Of a stretch of 37,500 bases of DNA, positions 12,118 through 25,418 are shown in pieces. The notes below the pieces were generated by a model that made no database searches, had not been told where the DNA came from, and worked only from the letters and a program-made list of their open reading frames with translations. The translations under genes were made by a program, and so were the position numbers. Position 1 is the stretch's first letter; every line of letters begins with the position of its first letter. Source of the stretch: Tubiluchus corallicola (taxonomy: Eukaryota; Priapulida; Priapulimorpha; Priapulimorphida; Tubiluchidae); the NCBI GenBank assembly GCA_030141605.1, contig JAQGDQ010000504.1, positions 25,001 to 62,500 of the forward strand, written 5' to 3'.

Positions 12118-12254
12118 GATACAGTTCGAGTGCCTTTCTTCCCTTTCATTTTTGTTCTGAAATTTATTTTTATTTATTTTTTGCCCACTAATTACTTTTG
12201 CAAAAGTTGTTTTTGTAGTTCATCTTCGTCTTGACAATAATTACAATACGCGCA
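12118..12254 (+). promoter_or_regulatory. Proximal upstream region of CTL-B, conserved among CTL-A, -B and -C
   Basis: The roughly 140 bp between the TTA tract and the ATG are shared with CTL-C and CTL-A. The closest match is the last 90 bp (TTTGCAAAAGTTG, GTAGTTCATCTTCGTC). No canonical TATA box or initiator was identified. Promoter role is inferred from position. Confidence 0.45.
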
Positions 12255-14184
12255 ATGAATGTGGGTTGCTTGATAGACTTACTACTACTGTGTGTCTTGG
12301 TTACTTTGCATTGTTCAAGTACAGGCAGTGAAAGAGAAACTAACCAGGTAACAACATGTATGTTAATGCAAACAATTTTAACACTTAGTACTGCTCGTAA
12401 ATTAAGAAATAATTATTTATTAACAGTTTGCTTGAGGTCACCATACAAAAATTCTTACTTTTAAATGTGTTTATTTATGCTCTGTTTGTAAAATGCATGC
12501 TACCAAATAGTCGTAAGGAAAACAATGCTTAAAACAAAAATAACAGCCAGCACCCTCTTAAACAAAGAATTAAGCTCTAGATGTCTGCTTTTCTTATAAA
12601 TGATAATTCGTTTTCCTCTAGTCCAGGACAAATGCAGCTTGTTGTCCAAGTGGTGGAATGTTCTACAATGGACATTGCTACCAGTTTTTCGCAACGCCAA
12701 AACTGGTCTGGTGGAAAGCTGTGATATGGTGCAAGCAGCTTGGTGGAGACTTACCAGCTGTAACGACTGCTGCAGAACATAACTTTTTGGTTAAGCAAAT
12801 TATAGCCAGAGGCAAGTTATTTAAATGATTTACAAATTTTACTGTGTTATGTGATTGACAAAGCCAGATTTTCCTATAAGCTAAAAAAGGCTACAGCCTA
12901 GCCCTCAAAGTTTAATAACATCGAATAAACAATTTGTTTTTCACTATGGTTGTGTTGAAATATGTGCTAATTTGGTTTGCAATAAACAGTAAAATAGTGT
13001 TTTTCTTACAGAATATATCTGTAAAAAAACTAAAAAGAACTATTCTAATCTATTCTTACTCAAAGAATTTGAAATAAGTTTTCTTCAAGCTATGTAAATG
13101 TTGCTGAGGCATATCACGAGTAAGAATCTTCAAAACGGGCACTGTTGAGTTAGTTGGTGGCCCGTTCTAGGGAGGCCTCACAATTTTATTAGCCCAGGGG
13201 CCCAAAATGTTACTGCTCAGTGTTTTTTTACTATGAATAATATCTTTTCAGATAGCCTGGCAAAGTGAATCAGTTACTGCTCGGTGTTTTTTTTACTGTG
13301 AGTAATATAATTGCAGACAGCCTGGCAAAGTGAAGCAGTTACTGCTCAGTGTTTTTTTACTGTGAGTAATATAATTGCAGACAGCCTGGCAAAGTGAAGC
13401 AGTTACTGCTCAGTGTTTTTTTTTACTATGAGTAATATAATTGCAGACAGCCTGGCAAAGTGAAGCAGTTACTGCTCAGTGTTTTTTTTACTGTGAGTAA
13501 TATAATTGCAGATAGCCTGGCAACGTGAATCAGTTACTGTATTAATATTAATACAAAGCGCTTTAAATTTTACAAAAGAAATCAAAACTGACCAGGCAAA
13601 GTTATTATATATATAGATATACAAAATCTACCTCCCATTGGCCAATGTGAAAGGCTGCATTTTAGCACTAACTACTTTTTGATTGCTTGTGTCAGGACCT
13701 ACTCCCAACTTCAGGAGTATATGCATGTGAAGCGTACAATAATATACAGACAAAATTTGTGTTCATGATTGTTTTACTTACTAAATTCATTATATAACAG
13801 TGAAAGAGAGTAGAGAATAAATAAGTGTTGTGCTTGAATCATGTGTAATGTGAATGCTAGGTACCCACATGGGTTAGAAGAAACTCAACTTCTTCTAGGA
13901 ATGAAACTGCAACTAATCGTTGATTCTGTTTAATAACGTAGTGACCTTGACCTCTCTTAGGAATGGAAGATACCTGGCTTGGTGGGACGGATCAACAAAG
14001 CGAAGGTTACTGGATTTGGATTTCTAATGGTCATGAAATCATATACACCAATTGGTCCCCGACAATGCCTGACAATGCTAACGGTATAGAACACTGTTTA
14101 CATGTGAGAGACAAAGACAGCAAATGGAATGATCACGCCTGTTCCCGAAAGTTTTCAATTATTTGTAAATCCATAGCGAACTGA
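12255..14184 (+). CDS. CTL-B, secreted C-type lectin, three exons, 168 aa
   Basis: Exons: 12255-12347, 12622-12811 and 13961-14184. Exon 1 encodes a 31-residue segment with a typical signal peptide (hydrophobic LLLLCVLVTL core, then CSSTGSE). Exon 2 carries an extra N-terminal Cys pair (residues 38/39 and 50, around MFYNGHCYQF) and the WC of the first conserved domain Cys (68). Exon 3 carries WLGGTD, an MPD triplet (130-132) in the position of the sugar-specifying EPN/QPD motif, Cys140, a W-N-D Ca2+-binding box (150-152), Cys155 and Cys163. This matches the long-form C-type lectin domain (Lectin_C family), probably a secreted carbohydrate-binding protein. Intron 1 is phase 0 with GT-AG ends. 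Intron 2 is phase 1 with a GC donor at 12812; the only nearby GT gives the wrong phase. MPD is unusual, so ligand choice is uncertain. Without cDNA the model rests on phase and on agreement with the CTL-C and CTL-F models. Confidence 0.85.
12812..12817 (+). other. Non-canonical GC 5' splice site, CTL-B intron 2
   Basis: The exon ends ...AGAG and the intron begins GCAAGT, the strong consensus known for GC-AG introns. Using this site leaves one base of a codon, matching the two bases (GA) contributed by exon 3. The nearest GT (GTTATT, four bases on) would leave two bases and shift the frame. Confidence 0.75.
13209..13535 (+). repeat. Minisatellite in CTL-B intron 2, about 64-bp unit, five copies
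   Basis: Units containing CAGTTACTGCTCAGTG, a poly-T run, GAGTAATATAATTGCAGA and CAGCCTGGCAAAGTGA recur about every 64 bp. CTL-C intron 2 has three related units at about 27435-27590, so copy number differs between the paralogues. Confidence 0.9.
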
Positions 14185-15600
14185 TTCGAAGAGTTTTAAA
14201 AATTTTAGTTAGATTTAATTAACTAATTACTAAGATTCGCTAGATTTTAATTAGACTTTAGATTTGCTTATTTGTCCATTTGATTTTTTCTAGATATTTA
14301 CAATTAAAAAACATTAAAACAACTAGACATTAGCAGATTGTATATTTTGTATAAGGTTTTGTAATTTTAATTGGACTTTGCTTTCACCTAATGCCATGAC
14401 GTCACAATAACGAGAGTTGTTTTTTTACATGCACCTTATGATAAAATCTTTTGCCCAATCTAGTAGTTGTCAATGGAGATTTACTTCTGAAAAATTCTGT
14501 GTTGCCTGTAGGAATTTTTTGCATTGAATAATATAAAATCTATCTTTCACTGTGTTTGACTTTTCTTTTTTAAGAATTTCCTCTACTCCTGCATACCCAT
14601 AGATTGTTTTATCACTTTGCTAAACTGGTGATGGAAAAAACGAATTTTAAACTAAAAATGCAAAGGCTTGTTCAAAAATTTCTCTTGTTATGAGTCTTAT
14701 GACCTAAATGCATTTGTTAAGGAATGAACAGCGTTGTAGTAACATAACTTTATTATTTCTCCCATTTGATTTTGTATCACACAATCACACATGTAAATTT
14801 ACAATTTAGTATTTGCCTTGTTTACTTGTCACAATGTTGAATATTGTATTTTTGCACTGTGTTTTTATTTAGGTTGCCTGTTGCTTGAACATGGCCTTAA
14901 CTGTGTCAAAACGTTGCTAAAGTTTTGTCTGAATAAAACAATTGTCTTTGCTTAAGTATGTGTTGGCTGAGGCTGACATTTTTATTTTAAATTATTCTAA
15001 CCCCAAGTCAATGAAGTTAGGCTTATTTCAAAGTTCGCGAAAAAGTAAAAAGGATTTAGTGATAAAACTGCAATAAGCACGTATCTAGTAAAGTTCTCTG
15101 CTTGGGTGCTCCTACTTTTCAGTGGCCATTCTTCTTCCAGTGACGTCATTCGTCTTGAAGGAAAGTAGCTCACTGCCAATCTTCATCAAAAGTATCAGAA
15201 GTTTTTACAAAAAACAAGAAACCTAATTTTGTAATAGTTTGCGGGAGCATTAGGTAAGCTGCTGAAGAAGTTTGAATTAGTTTAAGCAGCTAGTGCTTAC
15301 GGAAAACCATGGAAGTCACGTGTTCGGTCCAAAATTTGTGTATAAAAGGCAGAGTGTGCAGAAGAAAGTTTGTTAAAGTAATGTGGATGCTTGTTAAAAT
15401 AAACAAAAACTGAATAAAGTAACGAGTCTGAGGGAAAAGATGAGTTTTAAAAGAGAAATTATAGCATTTAAAAATTCGGGTAGCTGTAATTACAGGGATT
15501 GTGAGGGGGTTAGCCGGTATTTTGTTCCATGGCACAAGAGCCTAGGAGGACCCACAGCAAAGTCAGCTTAAATTTTATATGAACCTGCTTTTATATGAAT
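14185..15600 (+). other. CTL-B 3' flank
   Basis: No gene. The region is shared with the 3' flanks of CTL-C (28552-29930) and CTL-A (4656-3250, inverted). It includes a dispersed repeat at about 14720-14985 (landmark GTCAAAACGTTGCTAAAG) with an AATAAA at 14932-14937, a candidate but distant poly(A) signal. A 60-codon minus-strand frame at 14997-15179 has a counterpart at 29305-29487; I see no coding signature in it. Confidence 0.6.
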
Positions 15601-16124
15601 ACCTAACAGCGTATTCAAACTAGCGAGTTTTTTATTGTGTTTTATCCTGCACTGAACCAAAGTTTAGGAAAAGGAAGTGACGAAATTCGCCTATTGTTGC
15701 GTATTTCGTTTTTGCGATTAGCGGCATCAAACGGCGGATGATTGAAAAGCTGCGCTCTGACTGTAATAATAATATTCTTAAGCTTACCAATAGTGTTGGC
15801 ATATGCGATATTTGGGAACTAAATTCAATAGTTATTATGAATTCTAAATCTATTTAGCTACTACAGTTGAACTTTAAAATAAAAATTGATTAACCTAGAA
15901 CTAGACCTGGCAAACAAACACTTCTGAGAAAAAAAGAGAATGTTCTAAAATTTTCACAATAGAAAATCCAACAATGACGTTCTCAACTTTGAACCTGTGA
16001 AACAAGTAATTTAGAATTTTCGTCTGTGTGGCATAAACTGTGTGTTTACCGAGTGCTACTTTAAACAGTAAGTTTAATGCACGTTATTTTCAAAAATGTT
16101 GATAATGATGATAATAGAAAAAAT

Positions 16125-16150
16125 GTAGTAATAATAGTAGTAGTAATAGC

Positions 16151-16209
<59 letters not shown>
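16125..16209. repeat. (TAG)n microsatellite
   Basis: TAG/GTA triplets immediately left of conserved block copy 2. Unit 1 has a shorter TTA/GTT-rich tract at the matching place (10160-10215). Confidence 0.95.
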
Positions 16210-18540
<2,331 letters not shown>

Positions 18541-18756
18541 TGTTTTGAAGTAATCACAAAAGTTTTATTTTATGTTCAAATATTACCGAAAATCAAAAAC
18601 GTGGCTCTCTTCGTTGACTAAAACGCTGACTAAAAAACGTGCTCAATTCTGATTGGCTGACCTACTAAGTGCATATAACGAAGCCAAGTTTTACAGGCAA
18701 TTCTAAATAAGTGCAACTTTAAATTAAAGGGCAAGCAGAGAAAAATCTTCCGAACA
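18541..18756 (-). repeat. 3' LTR of the BEL/Pao element
   Basis: 216 bp, plus-strand ends TGTTTTGAAG and CCGAACA, preceded by the target-site duplication ATTAC. It differs from the other LTR (25419-25634) at only two positions by eye. Confidence 0.95.
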
Positions 18757-18770
18757 TTTCCCCCCTCTTG
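18757..18770 (-). promoter_or_regulatory. Polypurine tract of the BEL/Pao element
   Basis: On the minus strand a run of A and G residues (AAGAGGGGGGAAA) abuts the 3' LTR. This is the expected site for plus-strand DNA priming in LTR retrotransposons. Confidence 0.85.
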
Positions 18771-19052
18771 ATAAGTTTTAACAAAACATATCAACAAAAG
18801 TTATTCTAACATTCGGTAATTAAAATTTTCCATTCTGTGCTACATGACGTTTACGTTTAACTACGAAAAACAAAATTCTTGCAAACTTTAGCAAGCAGTA
18901 CGAAAACGAATAATCGCAAAATCATAGTAATAATTTTCTGTGGTGCTGATCATCTGCAGTATTTGTAGAAACTTCACTTTTGATTGTCGGGTTTCTCTTC
19001 CTCAATGAACTCCAGTGGACAAAGTTTGGTGATTGGTCGTGCAAGTTCACTA

Positions 19053-19580
19053 CAGTGGACTCTCGTTACAAGAATCACACGTATAAGAATCAGCTCGATA
19101 TAAGAATCAAAATCGCGTTTCCCGAATTGAATCTGCATTTTCCTAGTGAAAATCCGCTCGTATAAGAATCACCCTTCTTTCGATAGTAGAATCAATTTTG
19201 GCACCAACTCCATTGTCTCTCATTCCCTGCTTACATGGTTCTGCGCAGTGGGCGTGGCGGACACCACAGAGATTTCAAATTTGTTTGTTTTATGACAAAA
19301 ATTATGTGCATTAAAAAAATTTTAAGGCAATTCTGGCATCATGAAATATTTACCCAAGCATGAAATAAAAACATTAGTCTAGGAATTTTTAGGTCCTTTT
19401 TAGGCCAGAAAAACATTATGCTGTTTCATGTCGTTTCTAGCGTAATTTCGGGAAATAAATAATTTTTACGTGCATCAAAATTTTTTAAAGCAATTCTGGG
19501 TCATGCTCGTTATAAGAATCGCTCGTTATAAGAATCACTTTGCCTTCTCCCGAGGTGATTCTTATAACGAGAGTCCACTG
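19053..19580. mobile_element. Non-autonomous DNA transposon nested in the BEL/Pao element, TA target duplication
   Basis: The 528-bp element has terminal inverted repeats CAGTGGACTCTCGTTA... / ...TAACGAGAGTCCACTG and is flanked by TA on both sides (19051-19052 and 19581-19582), the target duplication of the Tc1/mariner/pogo superfamily. Several copies of TATAAGAATC occur just inside both ends, in direct and inverted orientation, probably transposase-binding sites. No transposase frame is present. It interrupts the C-terminal end of the integrase reading frame. Family assignment to pogo or Tc1/mariner is inference from the ends. Confidence 0.85.
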
Positions 19581-19582
19581 TA

Positions 19583-20331
19583 TTGCCAATCTTCAGTTTT
19601 GCAACTCGAGTGTGCCCGTCGCTACCAGGGTAGACTTCTAGTATGCGTCCCATAGGCCACTGTCCTCTAGGTGTATTTGGAGATATCACAAGTACGATGT
19701 CGTTTACTTGAATGTCCTTCTGCACACGATTCCATTTACTGCGTCTGTTGAGTCCTGGAAGCCACTCTCGCATCCATCTTTTCCAAAAGTGACGTATTAA
19801 TTCTTGGACACGCCTCCAACGCTTTCTAGGATTAAAGTCTGTGTTATCCACTGATTCGGGCGCGAATTGTCCACCAACTTGCCCAAATAAAAAATGGTTT
19901 GGCGTCAAGGGAATGTCATCTTTCTCATCTGCTGTTTGGTACGTCAATGGTCTCGAATTTAATAGTGCTTCTGCTCCGGTAAATGCTGTCATGAGTTCTT
20001 CATCCGTGACGTCAGCGTTTCCGAGAATAGCGAATATGGCTCGTTTTGTGGCTTTTACCATTATTTCATAGGCTCCTCCAAAATGTGGTGCTAATGGTGG
20101 GTTAAAATGCCACTTGATACCTTGGTTTGCAGATGTCCGTTGAATCTTCTCTTCATCTAACGTCGCTAATAGACTTTGTAGTTCATTGCTCGCTCCTACG
20201 AAGTTTAAACCGTTGTCAGAAAGCATCTCAGTTGGCAAACCTCTGCGAATGACCATGCGATAAAAGGCGTTTAAGTACGAATCAGTGTCAAGGCCAAAGG
20301 CTATCTCTAAATGCACTGCCTGCGATTTCAT
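19583..20331 (-). pseudogene. BEL/Pao integrase core and C-terminal region
   Basis: The open frame begins at 20331 and encodes the integrase core: an SDNG segment (about residues 38-41) holding the second catalytic Asp, and a GGAYE segment (about residue 88) holding the Glu. A C-terminal region typical of BEL/Pao integrases (DUF5641-like) follows. The first catalytic Asp lies upstream, between about 20346 and 20470, in a different frame. The frame runs into the nested DNA element at 19580; on its far side the minus strand continues to a stop at 18974-18976. Role in the active element: insertion of cDNA into host DNA. Confidence 0.85.
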
Positions 20332-20470
20332 ACAAGTGAAGAGGCAAGATAGCGTTTCTGTCGACGTTTTCCTCTTCCTTGAACTGTAATAAAAGGTCCA
20401 GCAAAATCCACTGCTGTCCTAGCAAAAGCTCGTAAAGGCAGTTTCACTCTGATCTCTGGAATTGGTGCCA

Positions 20471-22662
20471 TCACTTGCGTTGCAGATTGAGCTTTCTGCT
20501 TTTACGACACTTTGCACATTCTTTCTCAAATTTTCTGATTTCTTCCCTGCCAGAAATTATCCAATATCGAGCTGACAGTGAAGCAAGAGTCTGATTCACC
20601 CCTATTGCATGATGAGCTTTTTCATGATGATGTCCAATTATCAACTTGGTCACCCAGTTATTCTTAGGCAGAATGATCGGATGGCGTGCATCGTACGATA
20701 AGTATTCTGCGTGAATGAGACGTCCTTCGCTGCGAATAACTCCATCCTCGTCTAATCTAGCTTGCAGCTTTAATAAATTGCTATTCTTCGGCAACTGTTG
20801 GTTATTCTGGAGTAATTTGTATTCCAGTGAAAAGGCTTCACGTTGCATGTTTCGTACAATGCTTATCTCAATGTCTTGCAATTCGTCTGGCTCTAATTCT
20901 CCAAACTTCTTGTGCAGTTTGGAATCACGACAGTTTTCTAGAAAACGATGTACCCATGCTTGTACTCGAATCAGTCGTAACCAACTGGAAAACCGCTCAG
21001 GTTTTAGACGCCAATTGTCATCCTGGTTTTGTATTGGTCCAGTAATGTAAGTTTCAGCAGTTTCACGATTAGATACATGTCTAATTTTTGTTGGCTTTCT
21101 AAGTTCTGCGTCATCCATTTGCTGAAATTCTATAATTTTAGATGGCCATTCTTGCTCGTTCTTGTGAAGAAATTTCGGTCCGCTCCACCATTTTTCATCA
21201 TTAATAAGTTGATTTGCAGTTTTCCCTCTAGTCGCAGCATCAGCAGCATTCTCTTTTGATGTGACATGCCGCCATTGATGTGGAAATGTTTGACTCTGAA
21301 TTTCGCCTATACGATTAGCGATGAACGGTTTCAGTGTGCGACTTCTACTCCTTATCCACCATAAAACGTTCATACTATCACACCAAAAAATTGCATTTTT
21401 TAGTTCCATGTTTAGTGCACCAGCTATGTGGTCCGTAAGCCTTAGCCCCAGTATTGCAGCCATCATTTCTAGTCGTGGAATACTAATTGCAATCAGAGGG
21501 GTTACACGAGACTTTGCTGCGATGAGTCGACACGATATAATTCCATCAGGATAGGTACAACGTAGATAGCTAAATGCTGCATAGGCTTCTTGCGATGCAT
21601 CTACGAATGTGTGCAGTGTGCATGAATCTGTACCCCCCTCCGTGACCAAACATCTCGGAATATGAATTTCTGGCATCTCGGTCAATTCTGTAAACCACAT
21701 TTTGGCTTTCCATTGCAAGTTTTCGTCAAGCTCGTCGTCCCATCCTAAACCGGCTGTCCACATTTCCTGCATGATAATTTTGCCTCGAATGAGAAATGCT
21801 GTCAGAAATCCCAATGGATCAAATATTGTAGCGCTCTTCCTCAGTATATTACGCTTGGTAAATACGAAATTGTCGATGTCTATGGATTTTGGTTTGAAGG
21901 TGAAAACATCTTCCTTTGCCAGCCACAGTACTCCAAGTGTTTTTATACTCGGAAGAAGTCCTTCATCTAAGTTAATTTCTGATGCTCTCTCCTCTTGTGG
22001 TATCTCGGCTAGCACTACAGGTGAATTTGATAACCATTTACGAGCTCGCATGCCAGCCTTTTCCCAAAGACTGGACAACTGACAGTAGAGCTCTATGCCT
22101 TGTTCATCGTCGATGGCTGAATCCATGCTATCGTCCATACACGTCGAGTAGAGTACGGTTTCTGTAGCCATTGGATACTGCAATTGAAATTTTTCTGCAT
22201 GCTTCCGCGTCACAAATTGTGCAAGAAATGGTGATGCATTTACCCCAAAAACGATCCTTTCGAATTCATATTGGTCAGGCTGTCTGTTTTCGAAATTCCT
22301 CCAGAGAAATCTATGGTAAACCCTGTCCTCAGGAACAATTTTAATCATCAAGTACATCTCTGCAATGTCCGATACCAATGCTACAGGATTTTTACGAAAA
22401 CGAAGCAAGACATCGAATAAGTCTCTCTGCAGCTTTGGTCCGGGACTAATGACATCATTTAGCGAGACTCCATCGCATTCTTCTGACGAATCAAACACCA
22501 TGCGTACTTTTGTTGTCTCTCTATCTGGTCTGATTATTGGAAAATGGGGTAAAAACCATCGTCCGCATTGCTGATCTTCTAATGATGTCACTTGACGTAT
22601 GTAGCCTTTCTTCACATACTGCTGAATATTATCTTCGTATATTTTTGCCACTTCTGGATTTT
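20471..22662 (-). pseudogene. BEL/Pao Pol: reverse transcriptase, RNase H and integrase zinc domain
   Basis: About 730 codons are open. RT spans roughly residues 38-300, with DIAEMY (94-99) and the catalytic CMDD (about 170-173; Y-x-DD in most relatives). RNase H follows with FVDAS (348), RLEMM (392) and FWCDS (421), which carry its acidic residues. The integrase H-H-C-C domain is at about 672-716. Homology begins upstream of any ATG (first available start codon is GTG at 22649-22651), because this frame should be continuous with Gag-protease. It is offset by one base from that frame near 22690 and from the integrase core near 20473. The CMDD variant is unusual but keeps both catalytic Asp residues. 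Confidence 0.9.
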
Positions 22663-25208
22663 TTAGTAGACGTTTTTCGGTGCTTGCTCTGTAGTCTTTT
22701 CAGTGCCTTTTCGTAGCTCAATTTCGCACTAGGCAGCTCAACTGAATTATCTTTCCATGGTATGCAAACCTCATAATGTCCATCCGTCATTTTCATGGAT
22801 TTCTCTACTTTAGCTAAAGCGTTCTCTGCATCAATATCCAGAATGCGGCAACTTGGCATCGTGCCAGCTGAATCTATCTGCCAAAATTGTTGCAACATCT
22901 CATCAAGCCGAATTTCACTAGCCTCAGCCGAAAAATACGTGTGAACGAAATTGGTGCGAACACGATAACTGTCGCAATCATTTGGTTGTCCTATACATGT
23001 CCATCCGAGTGGAGTTAATCTAGCTATTGGCTCCCCTGGCTTTCCACGAACATCTCTGTACGAATAATGTAAATCGGTGTAATCGCTGCCAATCAACATG
23101 TCTACGATGAGGCGACGTCCTAGTTTTGGAAATTCAATAGCTTTCAAATGGTCCCACTTGTGACTGCATTCATTCCAGTTTATTACATTCAAATTTCCTG
23201 TAACTCTTTCAGCCCTTAATGCGCTGAATTTCATGTCCAGCTGGCCGTTGACACTCTGTAGATTAAATGTTACAGGTCTTGTTTCGAAAACTTTTGTTTG
23301 CCCATTTAAAACGCTGATGTTAATCTGCTGAGTCTCACCCTCAAGTCCTAACTCTGCTGCTACATCCGAATTGATGTACGATCTTGTGCTGGCTTCATCT
23401 AATAATGCGTTGATTGTCAATTTACGATTTCCATTTTTCACGATTATTGGTATAGTTCGCAACATAATTTTTTCAACTATCTTGGGATTGCCAGATGTCA
23501 TTGTCACAGCCGAATTTTGTTTGTCAGGTGGTATGGTCGATGTGCTACTGCGATGCGATGAACCATCTTCAGCTGCAGATTTGATTGATGACGGTGTAGA
23601 ACCAACAGCATTGTTGTAGTTCTTGTTGGTCGCGGCTAAATGCGAATTATTTTCTCTAACTTCTTTTGACGAATGTAGAAATCTGTTATGATTGTATTTG
23701 CAGCTGTCTATGCCACAAACTCTGCTACGTGGACAGGTTTGACCTTGGTGATCTGACCCCAGACAGCGATAGCATAAGTTCAACCGCTTTGCAGAATCCC
23801 ATCTTTGTGGAATGCTCATCTTGCGAAACTCATCACACCTCCAAACACCGTGAGGCCCATTGCAAACTTTGCATAATCTTTGTGATTGACTACTTCTGGA
23901 AACTGCAGCTTCTTGGTTATCACCTGTTGTCCCAAAGTACGATCTCGGTTTTAGTTTTGTGTCCAAATTGCTGGCCCCTAAACCATAAACTGTCTCGTGT
24001 GCTATTGTGTAAAACTCTGCCTCGCGAATTATCCATTCTCTTAGCGAAATAACATTTTCTGCCCGACGTTTCTCGAATAGCCAACGCTGGAATTGAGCCA
24101 GCATGCTTTCTGGCATTTTCTTCTTTAATTTTGCGTAAAGTGATCCATTACCTAATTCTTCGTGTCGATCAGCCTCTTGTAAATTTACTACGGTCAAGTC
24201 CAATAAATCTGCGAATTTTTCTATTTCTTTAGCGTGCTCAGTTCGAATTGGCCTAAATCTTTCCAGTTCTTCTAATTGCAGCGCCACCTGTCGCCGACGA
24301 CCGCCATATTTTCTATCTAATCTCTCTTTAGCTGCTTGGTATGCAACTGCCGAATGCCCCAAATTCTCAATGACCTTCAACGCCTCACTGGATAAATACT
24401 GTCTAAGTTGCAAAAGTTTATACTCTGCTGTCGCTGGCGCTGAATCTATACAAGCACAAAACGCTGCTTTCCAATTTTCGTAGCTCTTTTTGTCTCCATT
24501 AAAAACCGGGATGGAAACTCTCTTTAATTGCCTCCACATATCAACACCTATGGAAACGTCCTCATGGTGCACGGTAGCTGCTGTGTTGTACCGATCAGCT
24601 GGGTGATGGCGGGTCCATGATGTGTTGCTAAATTCTCGCTGCTCAGAATCGAAGTGAGCTTCCCTGTATAGTTCAGCTTTTACGTTATAATGTTCAGTAG
24701 CAGACGTTGTAGGGATATCACTCCCGAGAGGTTTTGCAGGTGGCGTAGCCCATGGTGAATGCATGTTGTCAGATTTGATGTTTGCTGACGCCCTTGCTGT
24801 AGCAGTAGATCCGTCTCCATGTTCCAGTTTTAAGGTTTGCAGGTAGGTCTGTGCTTTACTGTATACTGTCGCGTACTCGTCAGACAACTTCTCCAATTCG
24901 TCAATGACCTCGTCTATGCATTCTTCTATTTTTTGACCCCCTGTCTCATCTGCCAGGTAATTTTCCAGTAAATTCTCCACCACTGACATTGCTCTACTTT
25001 GCGCCTCGTCTATCTTATCAAATAAATCTAAAATGTTCTGACGTGTTTCCCATTCGTCCTGGTGGACTTCTTGACTGATTAATTGCAGTAGTTTATTTTT
25101 TAACTTCGTAAGTGCAGATTTGGCGCTAGCTTTTTCTGCTTTTAACTCCTGCCGACTAGTGTTGATAATTTTAACGCTACGTACCCTATCGCTCTCCTTT
25201 CCAGCAGA
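22629..25208 (-). pseudogene. BEL/Pao Gag and aspartic protease
   Basis: From the first Met (24989) the frame encodes 786 residues. It has an acidic helical N-terminus, a capsid-like region (about 150-340) and a CCHC zinc knuckle C-x2-C-x4-H-x4-C (about 406-419) with further Cys/His motifs around it. The retroviral-type protease shows LLDEAST at about 529-535, a BEL/Pao variant of the D-S-G active site. The frame is open upstream to 25208 with Gag-like sequence. The only upstream ATG in frame (25224-25226) is followed after five codons by a stop (25209-25211), which looks like a premature stop. At its 3' end the frame runs past the expected continuation into Pol because of a one-base offset near 22690. 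Confidence 0.9.
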
Positions 25209-25349
25209 TTATTGCTGCTGACTCATGGCTATGGCGACACGATGAAGTCAAATGAAACCCGATACATGTAGTACGACCAATACGATAACGATATTTACTG
25301 CAGACGAGTTTCACAGCATAAATTACCGCAGACGAGTTTCACTGCATAA

Positions 25350-25365
25350 CTACTCTCTGCTACCA
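25350..25365 (-). promoter_or_regulatory. Primer-binding site of the BEL/Pao element
   Basis: On the minus strand TGGTAGCAGAGAG starts two bases after an LTR-end-like ...CAAAACA. Position and the leading TGG fit a tRNA primer-binding site. The tRNA was not identified. Confidence 0.65.
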
Positions 25366-25367
25366 GT

Positions 25368-25418
25368 TGTTTTGAAGTAATGACAAAAGTTTTATTTTAA
25401 ATTCAAATATTACCGAAA
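25368..25418 (-). repeat. Partial tandem copy of the LTR end next to the 5' LTR
   Basis: These 51 bp repeat the first 51 plus-strand bases of the LTR (three differences), directly abutting the full LTR at 25419. The 3' LTR has only one copy. The primer-binding site follows this partial copy rather than the full LTR. Confidence 0.9.

Noticed and set aside
12600-12782. Alternative reading frame over CTL-B exon 2
   Set aside because: The correct frame is fixed by the Cys pattern, the GHCY and WCKQLGG segments and agreement with CTL-C; the alternative shares none of these.
14997-15179. 60-codon minus-strand frame with a near copy at 29305-29487
   Set aside because: It lies in duplicated 3' flank, is broken in the equivalent CTL-A flank and has no start context or motif.
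20715-22574. Several plus-strand open frames opposite the BEL/Pao Pol gene
   Set aside because: Shadow frames of the minus-strand coding sequence; no recognisable domains.
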